Part shown: piece after piece, positions 14,890 to 30,200 of the stretch
Position numbering within the stretch: the first letter of the stretch is position 1
Layout: each line of letters opens with the position of its first letter
Assembly: GCF_949987535.1 (NCBI RefSeq)
Contig: NW_026645884.1
Location: 248,001 to 312,000 of the forward strand
DNA: 64,000 bases
Source: Balaenoptera acutorostrata
Taxonomy: Eukaryota; Chordata; Mammalia; Artiodactyla; Balaenopteridae
Direction of reading: 5' to 3'
Position numbers and translations under genes: made by a program
The notes under the pieces: generated by a model
What the model saw: the letters and a program-made list of their open reading frames with translations, nothing else
Told to the model about the DNA's origin: nothing
The model's database searches: none

Positions 14890-17390
14890 CAATGCTCCAT
14901 GACCCTGGTCATCACAGTTCTCCATGACCTTTGTCATCACAATGCTCTATGTCGCTTTTCATCACAATTCTCAATGACCACTTTAATCACTATGCTCGCT
15001 GACCATTTTCATCATATTTCTCTAGTGTCATTACAATACCCCATGGCCCCTTTCTTCACAATGCTCCATGATGCCTGTCATCACAATGCTCCATGGCTTT
15101 TGTTATCACAATGCTCCAGGACCAGTTTCATCACAATTCTCCATCCATTTGTCATCATGGTGCACAATGAAACCTTTCATTAAAATGCTCCATGACACTA
15201 GTCATCACAATACTCCATGGCCTTTATCGTCACAATGCTCCCATGCACTTTTCATCACAATGTTCCATGAATACTTTCATCACATTGCTCCATGACCATT
15301 GTCATCACAATAGTCCATACCCTTGTCAACACAATGCTGCATAATCCCTGTCATCACAATTCTCCATGACTGCTGTCATCACAATAATCCAGGACAATTT
15401 TCATCACAGTGATTCATGCCCCCAGTCATCACAGTGCTCCATGTTACCTTTCATCTCAATTCCTAGATGATCAATGTCATCACAATGCCCCATGACACTT
15501 GTCATCACAATTCGCTATGACCCTTGTCATCACAATACTCGATGAACCGTGTCATCACAGTGTTCCAGGACACATGTCATCACAATGATCCATGTCTACT
15601 TCCATCACAATGCTCCATGGCCCCTGTTATCATATTGCTCCATGATCTCTTTCATCACAATGCTCCATGACCACTGTCATCACCATGCCTCATAACGGCT
15701 CTCATCTCAATGCTCCATGGCCCCTTTTCATCACAAATGCTCCATGAACCCTGTCATCACAATGTACCCTGCCCTTTTCATCACTAAGCTCCGTGGGCCC
15801 TGTCATCACAATGCTCCATGCCCTTGTCATCAAAATGCTCCAGAACTCTTTTCATCATAATGCTCCATGCCAATGTCATCAAAATGCCCCATGACACTTG
15901 TCATCACAATGCTCCATGGCCTTTGTCATCACAATGTTCCATGGCCCCTGTCATCACAGTGCTCCATGATACCTTTCATCGCAAATCTAGATGACCACTG
16001 TCATCACAATGCCCCATGACAGATGTCATCACAATTTGCCATGGTCCTTGTCATCACAATGCTCCATGAACCGTGTCATCACAAGGTTCCAGGACACTTG
16101 TCATCACAATGATCCAAGCTCACATTCATCACAGTGTTCCATGAACCCTGTCATCTCAATGCTCCATAGCCTTTGAATTCACAATGCTCCATGGCCCCTG
16201 TAATCACAATGCTCCATGACGCCTTTCATCACAATGCTCCAAGACCGCTGTCAACACAATGCCCCATGATGCCTGCCATCACAAATCTTCATGGCCTCTC
16301 TTACCAAAGAGCTCCATGATCCCTGTCAGCACAATGTTCCATGACAGTTTTCGTCACAATACTCCATGTCATGTCTCATCACAGAGTTCTCTGCCCATAT
16401 CATCACAATGTTCCTTTTCACCGGTAATCACAATGCTCCATACCCTTTCACCACAATGCTCCAGAAACCTTGTCATCGCAATGTTCCTTGACCGTGTCAT
16501 CACAATTCTCCATGAACCTTGTCATCACAATTCCCCAGAATTCTTGTCATCACAATGTTCCATGGCCGTGTCATCACAATGCTCCATGGCTCTTGTCATC
16601 ATAATGCTCCAGAATTCTTGTCATCACAATGTTCCATGACCGTATCATCACAATGCTCCATGGCCCTTGTCAGCACAATGATCCAAAATTCTTCTCATCA
16701 CAATGCTCCATGACCGTGTCATCACAATGCTCCATGACCCTTGTCATCACAATGCTCCAGAATTCTTGTCATCACAATGTTCCATGACCGTGTCATCACA
16801 ATGCTCCATGACCCTTGTCATGACAATGCTCCAGAATTCTTCTCATCACAATGTTCCATGACCGTGTCATCACAATGCTCCATGGCCATTGTCATCACAA
16901 TGCTCCAGAATTCTTGTCAACACAATGTTCCATGGCCGTGTCATCACAATGCTCCATGGCCCTTGTCATGACAATGCTCCAGAATTCTTGTCATCACAAT
17001 GTTCCATGACCGTGTCATCACAATGCTCCATGACCCTTGTCATCACAATGCTCCAGAATTCTTGTCATCACGATGTTCCATGACCATGTCATCACAATGG
17101 TCCATGGCCCTTGTCAGCACAATGCTCCAGAATCCTTCTCATCACAATGCTCCATGACCGTGTCATCACAATGTTCCATGGCCCTTGTCATCGCAATGCT
17201 GCAGAATTCTTGTCATCACAATGTTCCATGACCGTGTCATCATAATGCTCCATGACTCTTGTCATCACAATGCTCCAGAATTCTTGTCATCACAATGTTC
17301 CATGACCATGTCATCACAATGGTCCATGGCCCTTGTCAACACAATGCTCCAGAATTCTTCTCATCACAATGATCCATTACCGTGTCATCA
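14890..17390 (+). repeat. A unit 6: first member of a 2,501-bp tandem pair
   Basis: The core (anchor 15160) lacks one monomer pair after the CTACTTCCATC monomer, compared with unit 5. The whole unit repeats directly at an offset of 2,501 bp (14536 to 17037, 14881 to 17382, 15991 to 18492). I saw three substitutions between the pair: 15259 A against 17760 G, 15444 T against 17945 A, and 16690 T against 19191 C. Confidence 0.88.
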
Positions 17391-20300
17391 CAATGCTCCA
17401 TGACCCTGGTCATCACAGTTCTCCATGACCTTTGTCATCACAATGCTCTATGTCGCTTTTCATCACAATTCTCAATGACCACTTTAATCACTATGCTCGC
17501 TGACCATTTTCATCATATTTCTCTAGTGTCATTACAATACCCCATGGCCCCTTTCTTCACAATGCTCCATGATGCCTGTCATCACAATGCTCCATGGCTT
17601 TTGTTATCACAATGCTCCAGGACCAGTTTCATCACAATTCTCCATCCATTTGTCATCATGGTGCACAATGAAACCTTTCATTAAAATGCTCCATGACACT
17701 AGTCATCACAATACTCCATGGCCTTTATCGTCACAATGCTCCCATGCACTTTTCATCACGATGTTCCATGAATACTTTCATCACATTGCTCCATGACCAT
17801 TGTCATCACAATAGTCCATACCCTTGTCAACACAATGCTGCATAATCCCTGTCATCACAATTCTCCATGACTGCTGTCATCACAATAATCCAGGACAATT
17901 TTCATCACAGTGATTCATGCCCCCAGTCATCACAGTGCTCCATGATACCTTTCATCTCAATTCCTAGATGATCAATGTCATCACAATGCCCCATGACACT
18001 TGTCATCACAATTCGCTATGACCCTTGTCATCACAATACTCGATGAACCGTGTCATCACAGTGTTCCAGGACACATGTCATCACAATGATCCATGTCTAC
18101 TTCCATCACAATGCTCCATGGCCCCTGTTATCATATTGCTCCATGATCTCTTTCATCACAATGCTCCATGACCACTGTCATCACCATGCCTCATAACGGC
18201 TCTCATCTCAATGCTCCATGGCCCCTTTTCATCACAAATGCTCCATGAACCCTGTCATCACAATGTACCCTGCCCTTTTCATCACTAAGCTCCGTGGGCC
18301 CTGTCATCACAATGCTCCATGCCCTTGTCATCAAAATGCTCCAGAACTCTTTTCATCATAATGCTCCATGCCAATGTCATCAAAATGCCCCATGACACTT
18401 GTCATCACAATGCTCCATGGCCTTTGTCATCACAATGTTCCATGGCCCCTGTCATCACAGTGCTCCATGATACCTTTCATCGCAAATCTAGATGACCACT
18501 GTCATCACAATGCCCCATGACAGATGTCATCACAATTTGCCATGGTCCTTGTCATCACAATGCTCCATGAACCGTGTCATCACAAGGTTCCAGGACACTT
18601 GTCATCACAATGATCCAAGCTCACATTCATCACAGTGTTCCATGAACCCTGTCATCTCAATGCTCCATAGCCTTTGAATTCACAATGCTCCATGGCCCCT
18701 GTAATCACAATGCTCCATGACGCCTTTCATCACAATGCTCCAAGACCGCTGTCAACACAATGCCCCATGATGCCTGCCATCACAAATCTTCATGGCCTCT
18801 CTTACCAAAGAGCTCCATGATCCCTGTCAGCACAATGTTCCATGACAGTTTTCGTCACAATACTCCATGTCATGTCTCATCACAGAGTTCTCTGCCCATA
18901 TCATCACAATGTTCCTTTTCACCGGTAATCACAATGCTCCATACCCTTTCACCACAATGCTCCAGAAACCTTGTCATCGCAATGTTCCTTGACCGTGTCA
19001 TCACAATTCTCCATGAACCTTGTCATCACAATTCCCCAGAATTCTTGTCATCACAATGTTCCATGGCCGTGTCATCACAATGCTCCATGGCTCTTGTCAT
19101 CATAATGCTCCAGAATTCTTGTCATCACAATGTTCCATGACCGTATCATCACAATGCTCCATGGCCCTTGTCAGCACAATGATCCAAAATCCTTCTCATC
19201 ACAATGCTCCATGACCGTGTCATCACAATGCTCCATGACCCTTGTCATCACAATGCTCCAGAATTCTTGTCATCACAATGTTCCATGACCGTGTCATCAC
19301 AATGCTCCATGACCCTTGTCATGACAATGCTCCAGAATTCTTCTCATCACAATGTTCCATGACCGTGTCATCACAATGCTCCATGGCCATTGTCATCACA
19401 ATGCTCCAGAATTCTTGTCAACACAATGTTCCATGGCCGTGTCATCACAATGCTCCATGGCCCTTGTCATGACAATGCTCCAGAATTCTTGTCATCACAA
19501 TGTTCCATGACCGTGTCATCACAATGCTCCATGACCCTTGTCATCACAATGCTCCAGAATTCTTGTCATCACGATGTTCCATGACCATGTCATCACAATG
19601 GTCCATGGCCCTTGTCAGCACAATGCTCCAGAATCCTTCTCATCACAATGCTCCATGACCGTGTCATCACAATGCTCCATCGCCTTTGTCATCAGAATGC
19701 TCCAGAATTCTTGTCATCACAATATTCCATGACCGTGTCATCACAATGCTCCATGGCCCTTGTCAGCACAACGCTCCAGAATTCTTTTCATGACAAGGTT
19801 CCATGACCGTGTCATCACAATGCTCCATGGCCCTTTTCATCGCAATGCTGCAGAATTCTTTTCATCACAATGTTCCATGACGGTGTCATCACAATGATCC
19901 ATGGCCCTTGTCATCACAATGCTCCAGAATTATTGTCATCACAATGTTCCATGACCATGTCATCACAATGGTCCATGGCCCTAGTCAGCACAATGCTCCA
20001 GAATTCCTGTCATCACAATGTTCCATGACCGTGTCATCACAATGCTCCATGGACCTTGTCATCACAATGCTCCAGAATTCTTGTCATCACAATGTTCCAT
20101 GACCGTATCCTCACAATGCTCCATGGCCCTTGTCAGCACAATGCTCCAGAATTCTTCTCATGACAATTTTCCATGACCGTGTCATCACAATGCTCCATGG
20201 CCCTTGTCATCGCAATGCTGCAGAATTCTTTTCATCACAATGTTCCATGACCGTGTCATCACAATGCTCCATGACCCTTGTCATCACAATGCTCCAGAAT

Positions 20301-21543
20301 TCTTGTCATCACAATGTTCCATGACCATGTCTTCACAATGCTCCATGGCCCTTGTCATCATAATGCTCCAGAATTTTTGTCATCACAATGTTCCATGACC
20401 GTATCATCACAATGCTCTATGGCGCTTGTCAGCACAATGCTCCAGAATTCTTCTCATCACAATGTTCCATGACCGTGTCATCACAATGCTCCATGGCCCT
20501 TGTCATGACAATGCTCCAGAATTCTTCTCATCACAATGTTCCATGGCCGTGTCATCACAATGCTCCATGGCCCTTGTCATCATAATGCTCCAGAATTCTT
20601 GTCATTACTATATTCCATGAACGTGTCATCACAATGCTCTATGGCGCTTGTCATCATAATGCTCCAGAATTCTTGTCATCACAATGTTCCATGACCGTAT
20701 CATCACAATGCTCCATGGCCCTTGTCAGCACAATGCTCCAGAATTCTTCTCATCACAATGTTCCATGACCGTGTCATCACAATGCTCCATGGCCCTTGTC
20801 ATCATAATGCTCCAGAATTCTTGTCATTACTATATTCCATGAACGTGTCATCACAATGCTCTATGGCGCTTGTCATCAGAATGCTCCAGAAATCTTGTCA
20901 TCACAATGTTCCATGGCCGTGTCATCACAATGCTCCATGGCCCTTGTCATCATAATGCTCCAGAATTCTTGTCATTACTATATTCCATGTACGTGTCATC
21001 ACAATGCTCTATGGCGCTTGTCATCATAATGCTCCAGAATTCTTGTCATCACAATATTCCATGACCGTATCATCACAATGCTCCATGGCCCTTGTCAGCA
21101 CAATGCTCCAGAATTCTTCTCATCACAATTTTCCATGACCGTGTCATCACAATGCTCCATGGCCCTTGTCATCACAATGTTCCATACCGTGTCATCACAA
21201 TGCTCCATGGCCATTGTCATCACAATGCTCCCGAATTCTTGTCATCACAATGTTCCATGGCCCTGTCATCACAATGCTCCATGGCCCTTGTCAGCACAAT
21301 ATTCCATGACACATTTTGTCACAATACTCCATGACCACTGTCATCACAGAGTTCTCTGCCCATATCATCACAATGTTCCTTGTCACCTTTAATCAAAATG
21401 CTCCATGCCCTTTCATCACAATGCTCCAGAAATCTTGTCATCGCAATGTTCCATGACCATGTCATCACAATGGTCCATGGCCCTTGTCAGCACAATGCTC
21501 GAGAATTCCTGTCATCACAATGTTCCATGACCGTGTCATCACA
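17391..21543 (+). repeat. A unit 7: second member of the 2,501-bp pair, then a long trimer block
   Basis: The core (about 17391-19030, anchor 17661) is almost identical to that of unit 6. The trimer block after it is the longest in region A, about 2.5 kb, because it contains the junction near 20006 where the sequence switches to a 5.28-kb-like segment. From 20365 it re-enters the sequence found at base 1. Confidence 0.86.
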
Positions 21544-23904
21544 ATGTTACATGACCCTGGTCATCACAGTTCTCCATGACCTTTGTCATCACAATGCTCT
21601 ATGTCGCTTTTCATCACAATTCTCAATGACCACTTTAATCACTAGTCTCGCTGACCATTTTCATCATATTTCTCTATTGTCATTACAATACCCCATGACT
21701 CGTTTCTTCACAATGTGCTCCATGATGCCTGTCATCACAATGCTCCATGGCTTTTGTTATCACAATGCTCCAGGACCAGTTTCATCACAATTCTCCATCC
21801 CCTTTGTCATCATGGTGCACAATGAAACCTTTCATTAAAATGCTCCATGACACTAGTCATCACAATACTCCATGGCCTTTATCGTCACAATGCTCCCATG
21901 CACTTTTCATCACGATGTTCCATGAATACTTTCATCACATTGCTCCATGACCATTGTCATCACAATAGTCCATACCCTTGTCAACACAATGCTGCATAAT
22001 CCCTGTCATCACAATTCTCCATGACTGCTGTCATCACAATAATCCAGGACAATTTTCATCACAGTGCTTCATGCCCCCAGTCATCACAGTGCTCCACGAT
22101 ACCTTTCATCACAATTCCTAGATGATCAATGTCATCACAATGCCCCATGACACTTGTCATCACAATTCGCTATGACCCTTGTCATCACAATACTCGATGA
22201 ACCGTGTCATCACAGTGTTCCAGGACCCATGTCATCACAATGATCCATGTCTACTTCCATCACAATGCTCCAATACCCCTGTCATCACAATGCTCCATGG
22301 CCCCTGTTATCATATTGCTCCATGATCTCTTTCATCACAATGCTCCATGACCACTGTCATCACCATGCCTCATAACGGCTCTCATCTCAATGCTCCATGG
22401 CCCCTTTCATCACAATGCTCCATGAACCCTGTCATCACAATGTACCCTGCCCTTTTCATCACAAAGCTCCGTGGGCCCTGTCATCACAATGCTCCATGCC
22501 CTTGTCATCAACATGCTCCAGAACTCTTGTCATCATAATGCTCCATGCCAATGTCATCAAAATGCCCCATGACACTTGTCATCACAATGCTCCATGGCCT
22601 TTGTCATCACAATGTTCCATGGCTCCTGTCATCACAGTGCTCCATGATACCTTTCATCGCAAATCTAGATGACCACTGTCATCACAATGCCCCATGACAG
22701 ATGTCATCACAATTCGCCATGGTCCTTGTCATCACAATGCTCCATGAACCGTGTCATCACAAGGTTCCAGGACACTTGTCATCACAATGATCCAAGATCA
22801 CATTCATCACAGTGCTCCATGAACCCTGTCATCTCAATGCTCCATAGCCTTTGAATTCACAATGCTCCATGGCCCCTGTAATCACAATGCTCCATGACGC
22901 CTTTCATCACAATGCTCCAAGACCGCTGTCAACACAATGCCCCATGACGCCTGTCATCACAAATCTCCATAGCCTCTCTTACCAAAAAGCTCCATGATCG
23001 CTGTCAGCAGAATGTTCCATGACACTTTTCGTCACAATACTGCATGACCACTGTCATCACAGAGTTCTCTGCCCATTTCATCACAATGTTCCTTGTCACC
23101 ATTAATCAAAATGCTCCATGCCCTTTCATCACAATGCTCCAGAAATATTTTTCATCGCAATGTTCCTTGACTGTGTCATCACAATGCTCCATGGCCGTCA
23201 TCATCACAATGCTCCAGAATTCTTGTCATCACAATGTTCCATGACCTTGTCATCACAATGCTCCATGGCCCTTGTCATAACAATGCTCTAGAATTTTTCT
23301 CATCACAATGTTCCATGACGATGTCATCACAATGCTCCATGGCCATTGTCATTACATTGCTCCCGAAATCTTGTCATCACAATGTTCCATGGCCCTGTCA
23401 TCACAATGCTCCATGGCCCTTGTCATCATAATGCTCCAGAATTCTTGTCATCACAATGTTCCATGACCGTGTCATCACAATGCTCCATGGCCCTTGTCAG
23501 CACAATGTTCCATGACATTTTTGTCACAGTACTCCACGACCACTGTCATCACAGAGTTTTCTGCCCATATCATCACAATGTTCCTTGTCATCTTTATTCA
23601 CAATGCTCCATGCCCTTTCATCACAATGCTCCAGAAATCTTGTCATCGCAATGTTCCATGACCGTGTCATCACAATGCTCCATGGTCATTGTCATCACAA
23701 TGCTCCCGAATTCTTGTCATCACAATGTTCCATGGCCCTGTCATCACAATGCTCCATGGCCCTTGTCATCATAATGCTGCAGAATTCTTGTCATCACAAT
23801 GTTCCATGACCTTGTCATCACAATGCTCCATGGCCCTTGTCAGCACAATGCTCGAGAATTCCTGTCATCACAATGTTCCATGACCGTGTCATCACAATGC
23901 TCCA
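21544..23904 (+). repeat. A unit 8 (copy of unit 1)
   Basis: Offset of 20,364 bp from unit 1, anchor 21815. Every landmark, including the short core-end fragment at about 23504-23654, is in the same relative place. Confidence 0.88.
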
Positions 23905-26900
23905 TGGCTTTTGTTATCACAATGCTCCAGGACCAGTTTCATCACAATTCTCCATCCCCTTTGTCATCAAGGTGCACAATGAAACCTTTCATTAAAATGC
24001 TCCATGACACTAGTCAACACAATACTCCATGGCCTTTATTGTCACAATGCTCCCATGCACTTTTCATCACGATGTTCCATGAATACTTTCATCACATTGC
24101 TCCATGACCATTGTCATCACAATAGTCCATACCCTTGTCAACACAATGCTGCATAATCCCTGTCATCACAATTCTCCATGACTGCTGTCATCACAGTAAT
24201 CCAGGACAATTTTCATCACAGTGCTCCATGATACATTTCATCACAATTCCTAGATGATCAATGTCATCACAATGCCCCATGACACTTGTCATCACAATTC
24301 GCTATGACCCTTGTCATCACAATACTCGATGAACCGTGTCATCACAGTGTTCCAGGACACATGTCATCACAATGATCCATGTCTACTTCCATCACAATGC
24401 TCCAATACCCTTGTCATCACAATGCTCCATGGCCCCTGTTATCATATTGCTCCATGATCTCTTTCATCACAATGCTCCATGACCACTGTCATCACCATGC
24501 CTCATAACGGCTCTCATCTCAATGCTCCATGGCCCCTTTCATCACAATTCTCCATGAACCCTGTCATCACAATGTACCCTGCCCTTTTCATCACAAAGCT
24601 CCGTGGGCCCTGTCATCACAATGCTCCATGCCCTTGTCATCAAAATGCTCCAGAACTCTTGTCATCATAATGCTCCATGCCAATGTCATCAAAATGCCCC
24701 ATGACACTTGTCATCACAATGCTCCATGGCCTTTGTCATCACAATGTTCCATGGCCCCTGTCATCACAGTGCTCCATGATACCTTTCATCGCAAATCTAG
24801 ATGACCACTGTCATCACAATGCCCCATGACAGATGTCATCACAATTCGCCATGGTCCTTGTCATCACAATGCTCCATGAACCGTGTCATCACAAGGTTCC
24901 AGGACACTTGTCATCACAATGATCCAAGATCACATTCATCACAGTGCTCCATGAACCCTGTCATCTCAATGCTCCATAGCCTTTGTATTCACCATACTCC
25001 ATGGCCCCTGTAATCACAGTGCTCCATGACCCTTTTCATCACAATGCTCCAAGACCGCTCTCAACACAATGCCCCATGACGCCTGACATCACAAATCTCC
25101 ATAGCCTCTCTTACCAAAAAGCTCCATGATCGCTGTCAGCAGAATGTTCCATGACACTTTTCGTCACAATACTGCATGACCACTGTCATCACAGAGTTCT
25201 CTGCCCATATCATCACAATGTTCCTTGTCACCTTTAATCACAATGCTCCATGCCCTTTCATCACAATGCTCCAGAATTCTTGTCATCACAATGTTCCATA
25301 CCGTGTCATCACAATGCTCCATGGCTATTGTCATCACAATGCTCCAGAATTCTTGTCATCACAATGTTCCATGGCCGTGTCATCACAATGCTCCATGCCC
25401 TTTCATCACAATGTTCCAGAAATCATTTTCATCGCAATGTTCCTTGACTGTGTCATCACAATGCTCCATGGCCGTCATCAGCACAATGCTCCAGAATTCT
25501 TGTCATCACAAAGTTCCATGACCGTGTCATCACAATGCTCCATGGCCCTTGTCATCACAATGCTCCGGAATTCTTCTCATCACATTGTTTCATGACCGTG
25601 TCATCACAATGCTCCATGGCCCTTTTCAGCACAATGCTCCAGAATTCCTGTCATCACAATGTTCCATGACCGGGTCATCACAATGCTCCATGGACCTTGT
25701 CATCACAATGCTCCAGAATTCTTGTCATCACAATGTTCCATACCGTGTCATCACAATGCTCCATGGCCATTGTCATCACAATGCTCCAGAATTCTTGTCA
25801 TCACAATGTTCCATGACCGTATCCTCACAATGCTCCATGGCCCTTGTCAGCACAATGCTCCAGAATTCTTCTCATGACAATTTTCCATGACCGTGTCATC
25901 ACAATGCTCCATGGCCCTTGTCATCACAATGCTGCAGAATTCTTTTCATCACAATGTTCCATGACCGTGTCATCACAATGCTCCATGACCCTTGTCATCA
26001 CAATGCTCCAGAATTCTTGTCATCACAATGTTCCATGACCATGTCTTCACAATGCTCCATGGCCCTTGTCATCATAATGCTCCAGAATTTTTGTCATCAC
26101 AATGTTCCATGACCGTATCATCACAATGCTCTATGGCGCTTGTCAGCACAATGCTCCAGAATTCTTCTCATCACAATGTTCCATGACCGTGTCATCACAA
26201 TGCTCCATGGCCCTTGTCATGACAATGCTCCAGAATTCTTCTCATCACAATGTTCCATGGCCGTGTCATCACAATGCTCCATGGCCCTTGTCATCATAAT
26301 GCTCCAGAATTCTTGTCATTACTATATTCCATGAACGTGTCATCACAATGCTCTATGGCGCTTGTCATCATAATGCTCCAGAATTCTTGTCATCACAATG
26401 TTCCATGACCGTATCATCACAATGCTCCATGGCCCTTGTCAGCACAATGCTCCAGAATTCTTCTCATCACAATGTTCCATGACCGTGTCATCACAATGCT
26501 CCATGGCCCTTGTCATCATAATGCTCCAGAATTCTTGTCATTACTATATTCCACGAACGTGTCATCACAATGCTCTATGGCGCTTGTCATCAGAATGCTC
26601 CAGAAATCTTGTCATCACAATGTTCCATGGCCGTGTCATCACAATGCTCCATGGCCCTTGTCATCATAATGCTCCAGAATTCTTGTCATTACTATATTCC
26701 ATGTACGTGTCATCACAATGCTCTATGGCGCTTGTCATCATAATGCTCCAGAATTCTTGTCATCACAATGTTCCATGACCGTATCATCACAATGCTCCAT
26801 GGCCCTTGTCAGCACAATGCTCCAGAATTCTTCTCATCACAATTTTCCATGACCGTGTCATCACAATGCTCCATGGCCCTTGTCATCACAATGTTCCATA

Positions 26901-27254
26901 CCGTGTCATCACAATGCTCCATGGCCATTGTCATCACAATGCTCCCGAATTCTTGTCATCACAATGTTCCATGGCCCTGTCATCACAATGCTCCATGGCC
27001 CTTGTCAGCACAATATTCCATGACAGATTTTGTCACAATACTCCATGACCACTGTCATCACAGAGTTCTCTGCCCATATCATCACAATGTTCCTTGTCAC
27101 CTTTAATCAAAATGCTCCATGCCCTTTCATCACAATGCTCCAGAAATCTTGTCATCGCAATGTTCCATGACCATGTCATCACAATGGTCCATGGCCCTTG
27201 TCAGCACAATGCTCGAGAATTCCTGTCATCACAATGTTCCATGACCGTGTCATC
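23905..27254 (+). repeat. A unit 9 (copy of unit 2)
   Basis: Anchor 23972, with the same left-truncated core as unit 2. It carries the three GTCATTACTATATTCC marker monomers between 26.3 and 26.7 kb, one of them with the ATTCCACGAACG variant also found in unit 2 near 6184. Confidence 0.88.
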
Positions 27255-30200
27255 ACAATGTTACATGACCCTAGTCATCACAGTTCTCCATGACCTTTGT
27301 CATCACAATGCTCTATGTCGCTTTTCATCACAATTCTCAATGACCACTTTAATCACTATGCTCACTGACCATTTTCATCATATTTCTCTAGTGTCATTAC
27401 AATATCCCATGACCCCTTTCTTCACAATGCTCCATGATGCCTGTCATCACAATGCTCCATGGCTTTTGTTATCACAATGCTCCAGGACCAGTTTCATCAC
27501 AATTCTCCATCCCCTTTGTCATCATGGTGCACAATGAAACCTTTCATTAAAATGCTCCATGACACTAGTCATCACAATACTCAATGGCCTTTATCGTCAC
27601 AATGCTCCCATGCACTTTTCATCACGATGTTCCATGAATACTTTCATCACATTGCTCCATGACCATTGTCATCACAATAGTCCATACCCTTGTCAACACA
27701 ATGCTGCATAATCCCTGTCATCACAATTCTCCATGACTGCTGTCATCACAATAATCCAGGACAATTTTCATCACAGTGCTTCATGCCCCCAGTCATCACA
27801 GTGCTCCACGATACCTTTCATCACAATTCCTAGATGATCAATGTCATCACAATGCCCCATGACACTTGTCATCACAATTCGCTATGACCCTTGTCATCAC
27901 AATACTCGATGAACCGTGTCATCACAGTGTTCCAGGACCCATGTCATCACAATGATCCATGTCTACTTCCATCACAATGCTCCAATACCCCTGTCATCAC
28001 AATGCTCCATGGCCCCTGTTATCATATTGCTCCATGATCTCTTTCATCACAATGCTCCATGACCACTGTCATCACCATGCCTCATAACGGCTCTCATCTC
28101 AATGCTCCATGGCCCCTTTCATCACAATGCTCCATGAACCCTGTCATCACAATGTACCCTGCCCTTTTCATCACAAAGCTCCGTGGGCCCTGTCATCACA
28201 ATGCTCCATGCCCTGGTCATCAACATGCTCCAGAACTCTTGTCATCATAATGCTCCATGCCAATGTCATCAAAATGCCCCATGACACTTGTCATCACAAT
28301 GCTCCATGGCCTTTGTCATCACAATGTTCCATGGCTCCTGTCATCACAGTGCTCCATGATACCTTTCATCGCAAATCTAGATGACCACTGTCATCACAAT
28401 GCCCCATGACAGATGTCATCACAATTCGCCATGGTCCTTGTCATCACAATGCTCCATGAACCGTGTCATCACAAGGTTCCAGGACACTTGTCATCACAAT
28501 GATCCAAGATCACATTCACCACAGTGCTCCATGAACCCTGTCATCTCAATGCTCCATAGCCTTTGTATTCACAATGTTCCATGGCCCCTGTAATCACAGT
28601 GCTCCATGACCCTTTTCATCACAATGCTCCAAGACCGCTCTCAACACAATGCCCCATGACGCCTGACATCACAAATCTCCATAGCCTCTCTTACCAAAAA
28701 GCTCCATGATCGCTGTCAGCAGAATGTTCCATGACACTTTTCGTCACAATACTGCATGACCACTGTCATCACAGAGTTCTCTGCCCATTTCATCACAATG
28801 TTCCTTGTCACCTTTAATCAAAATGCTCCATGCCCTTTCATCACAATGCTCCAGAAATATTTTTCATCGCAATGTTCCTTGACTGTGTCATCACAATGCT
28901 CCATGGCCGTCATCATCACAATGCTCCAGAATTCTTGTCATCACAATGTTCCATGACCGTGTCATCACAATGCTCCATGGCCCTTGTCAGCACAATGCTC
29001 CGGAATTCTTCTCATCACATTGTTCCATGACCGTGTCATCACAATGCTCCATGGCCCTTTTCAGCACAATGCTCCATAATTCCTGTCATCAGAATGTTCC
29101 ATGATCGTGTCATCACAATGCTCCATGGCCCTTGTCATCACAATGCTCCAGAATTCTGGTCATCACAATGTTCCATGACCGTGTCATCACAATGCTCCAT
29201 GGCCATTGTCATCACAATGCTCCAGAATTCTTGTCATCACAATGTTCCAGGGCCGTGTCATCACAATGCTCCTTAGCCCTTGTCATCACAAGGCTCCAGA
29301 ATTCTTGTCATCACAATGTTCCATGACCGTGTCATCACAATGCTCCATGGCCCTTGTCATGACAATGCTCCAGAATTCTTCTCATCACAATGTTCCATGA
29401 CCGTGTCAACAAAATGCTCCATGGCCACTGTCATCACAATGCTCCAGAATTCTTGTCATCACAATGTTCCATGACCGTGTCATCACAATGCTCCATCGCC
29501 TTTGTCATCAGAATGCTCCAGAATTCTTGTCATCACAATGTTCCATGACCGTGTCCTCACAATGCTCCATGGCCCTTGTCAGCACAATGCTCCAGAATTC
29601 TTGTCATCACAATGTTCCATGACCTTGTCATCACAGTGCTCCATGGCCCTTGTCATCACAATGCTCCAGAATTCTTGTCATCACAATGTTCCATGACCGT
29701 GTCATCACAATGCTCCATGGCCCTTGTCATGACAATGCTCCAGAATTCTTCTCATCACAATGTTCCATGACCGTGTCATCACAATGCTCCATGGTCATTG
29801 TCATCACAATGCTCCCGAATTCTTGTCATCACAATGTTCCATGGCCCTGTCATCACAATGCTCCATGGCCCTTGTCATCATAATGCTGCAGAATTCTTGT
29901 CATCACAATGTTCCATGACCTTGTCATCACAGTGCTCCATGGCCCTTGTCATAACAATGCTCTAGAATTCTTCTCATCACAATGTTCCATGACGATGTCA
30001 TCACAATGCTCCATGGCCATTGTCATTACATTGCTCCCGAAATCTTGTCATCACAATGTTCCATGGCCCTCTCATCACAATGCTCCATGGCCCTTGTCAT
30101 CATAATGCTCCAGAATTCTTGTCATCACAATGTTCCATGACCGTGTCATCACAATGCTCCATGGCCCTTGTCAGCACAATGTTCCATGACATTTTTGTCA

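Larger units (their letters stand above)
1..20364 (+). repeat. 20,364-bp super-repeat, copy 1
   Basis: Position n here matches position n+20364 from the first base to about 14.5 kb, and n+17937 from about 16.96 kb to about 20006. Landmarks at 24, 1016, 1983, 2305, 4115, 5738, 7695, 10641 and 13390 reappear exactly 20,364 bp later. The last 358 bases (20007-20364) instead resemble 5282-5714, minus one trimer, and lead back into the sequence found at base 1. The true left boundary lies outside the window or is arbitrary, because the window opens in the middle of a trimer block. Confidence 0.93.
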
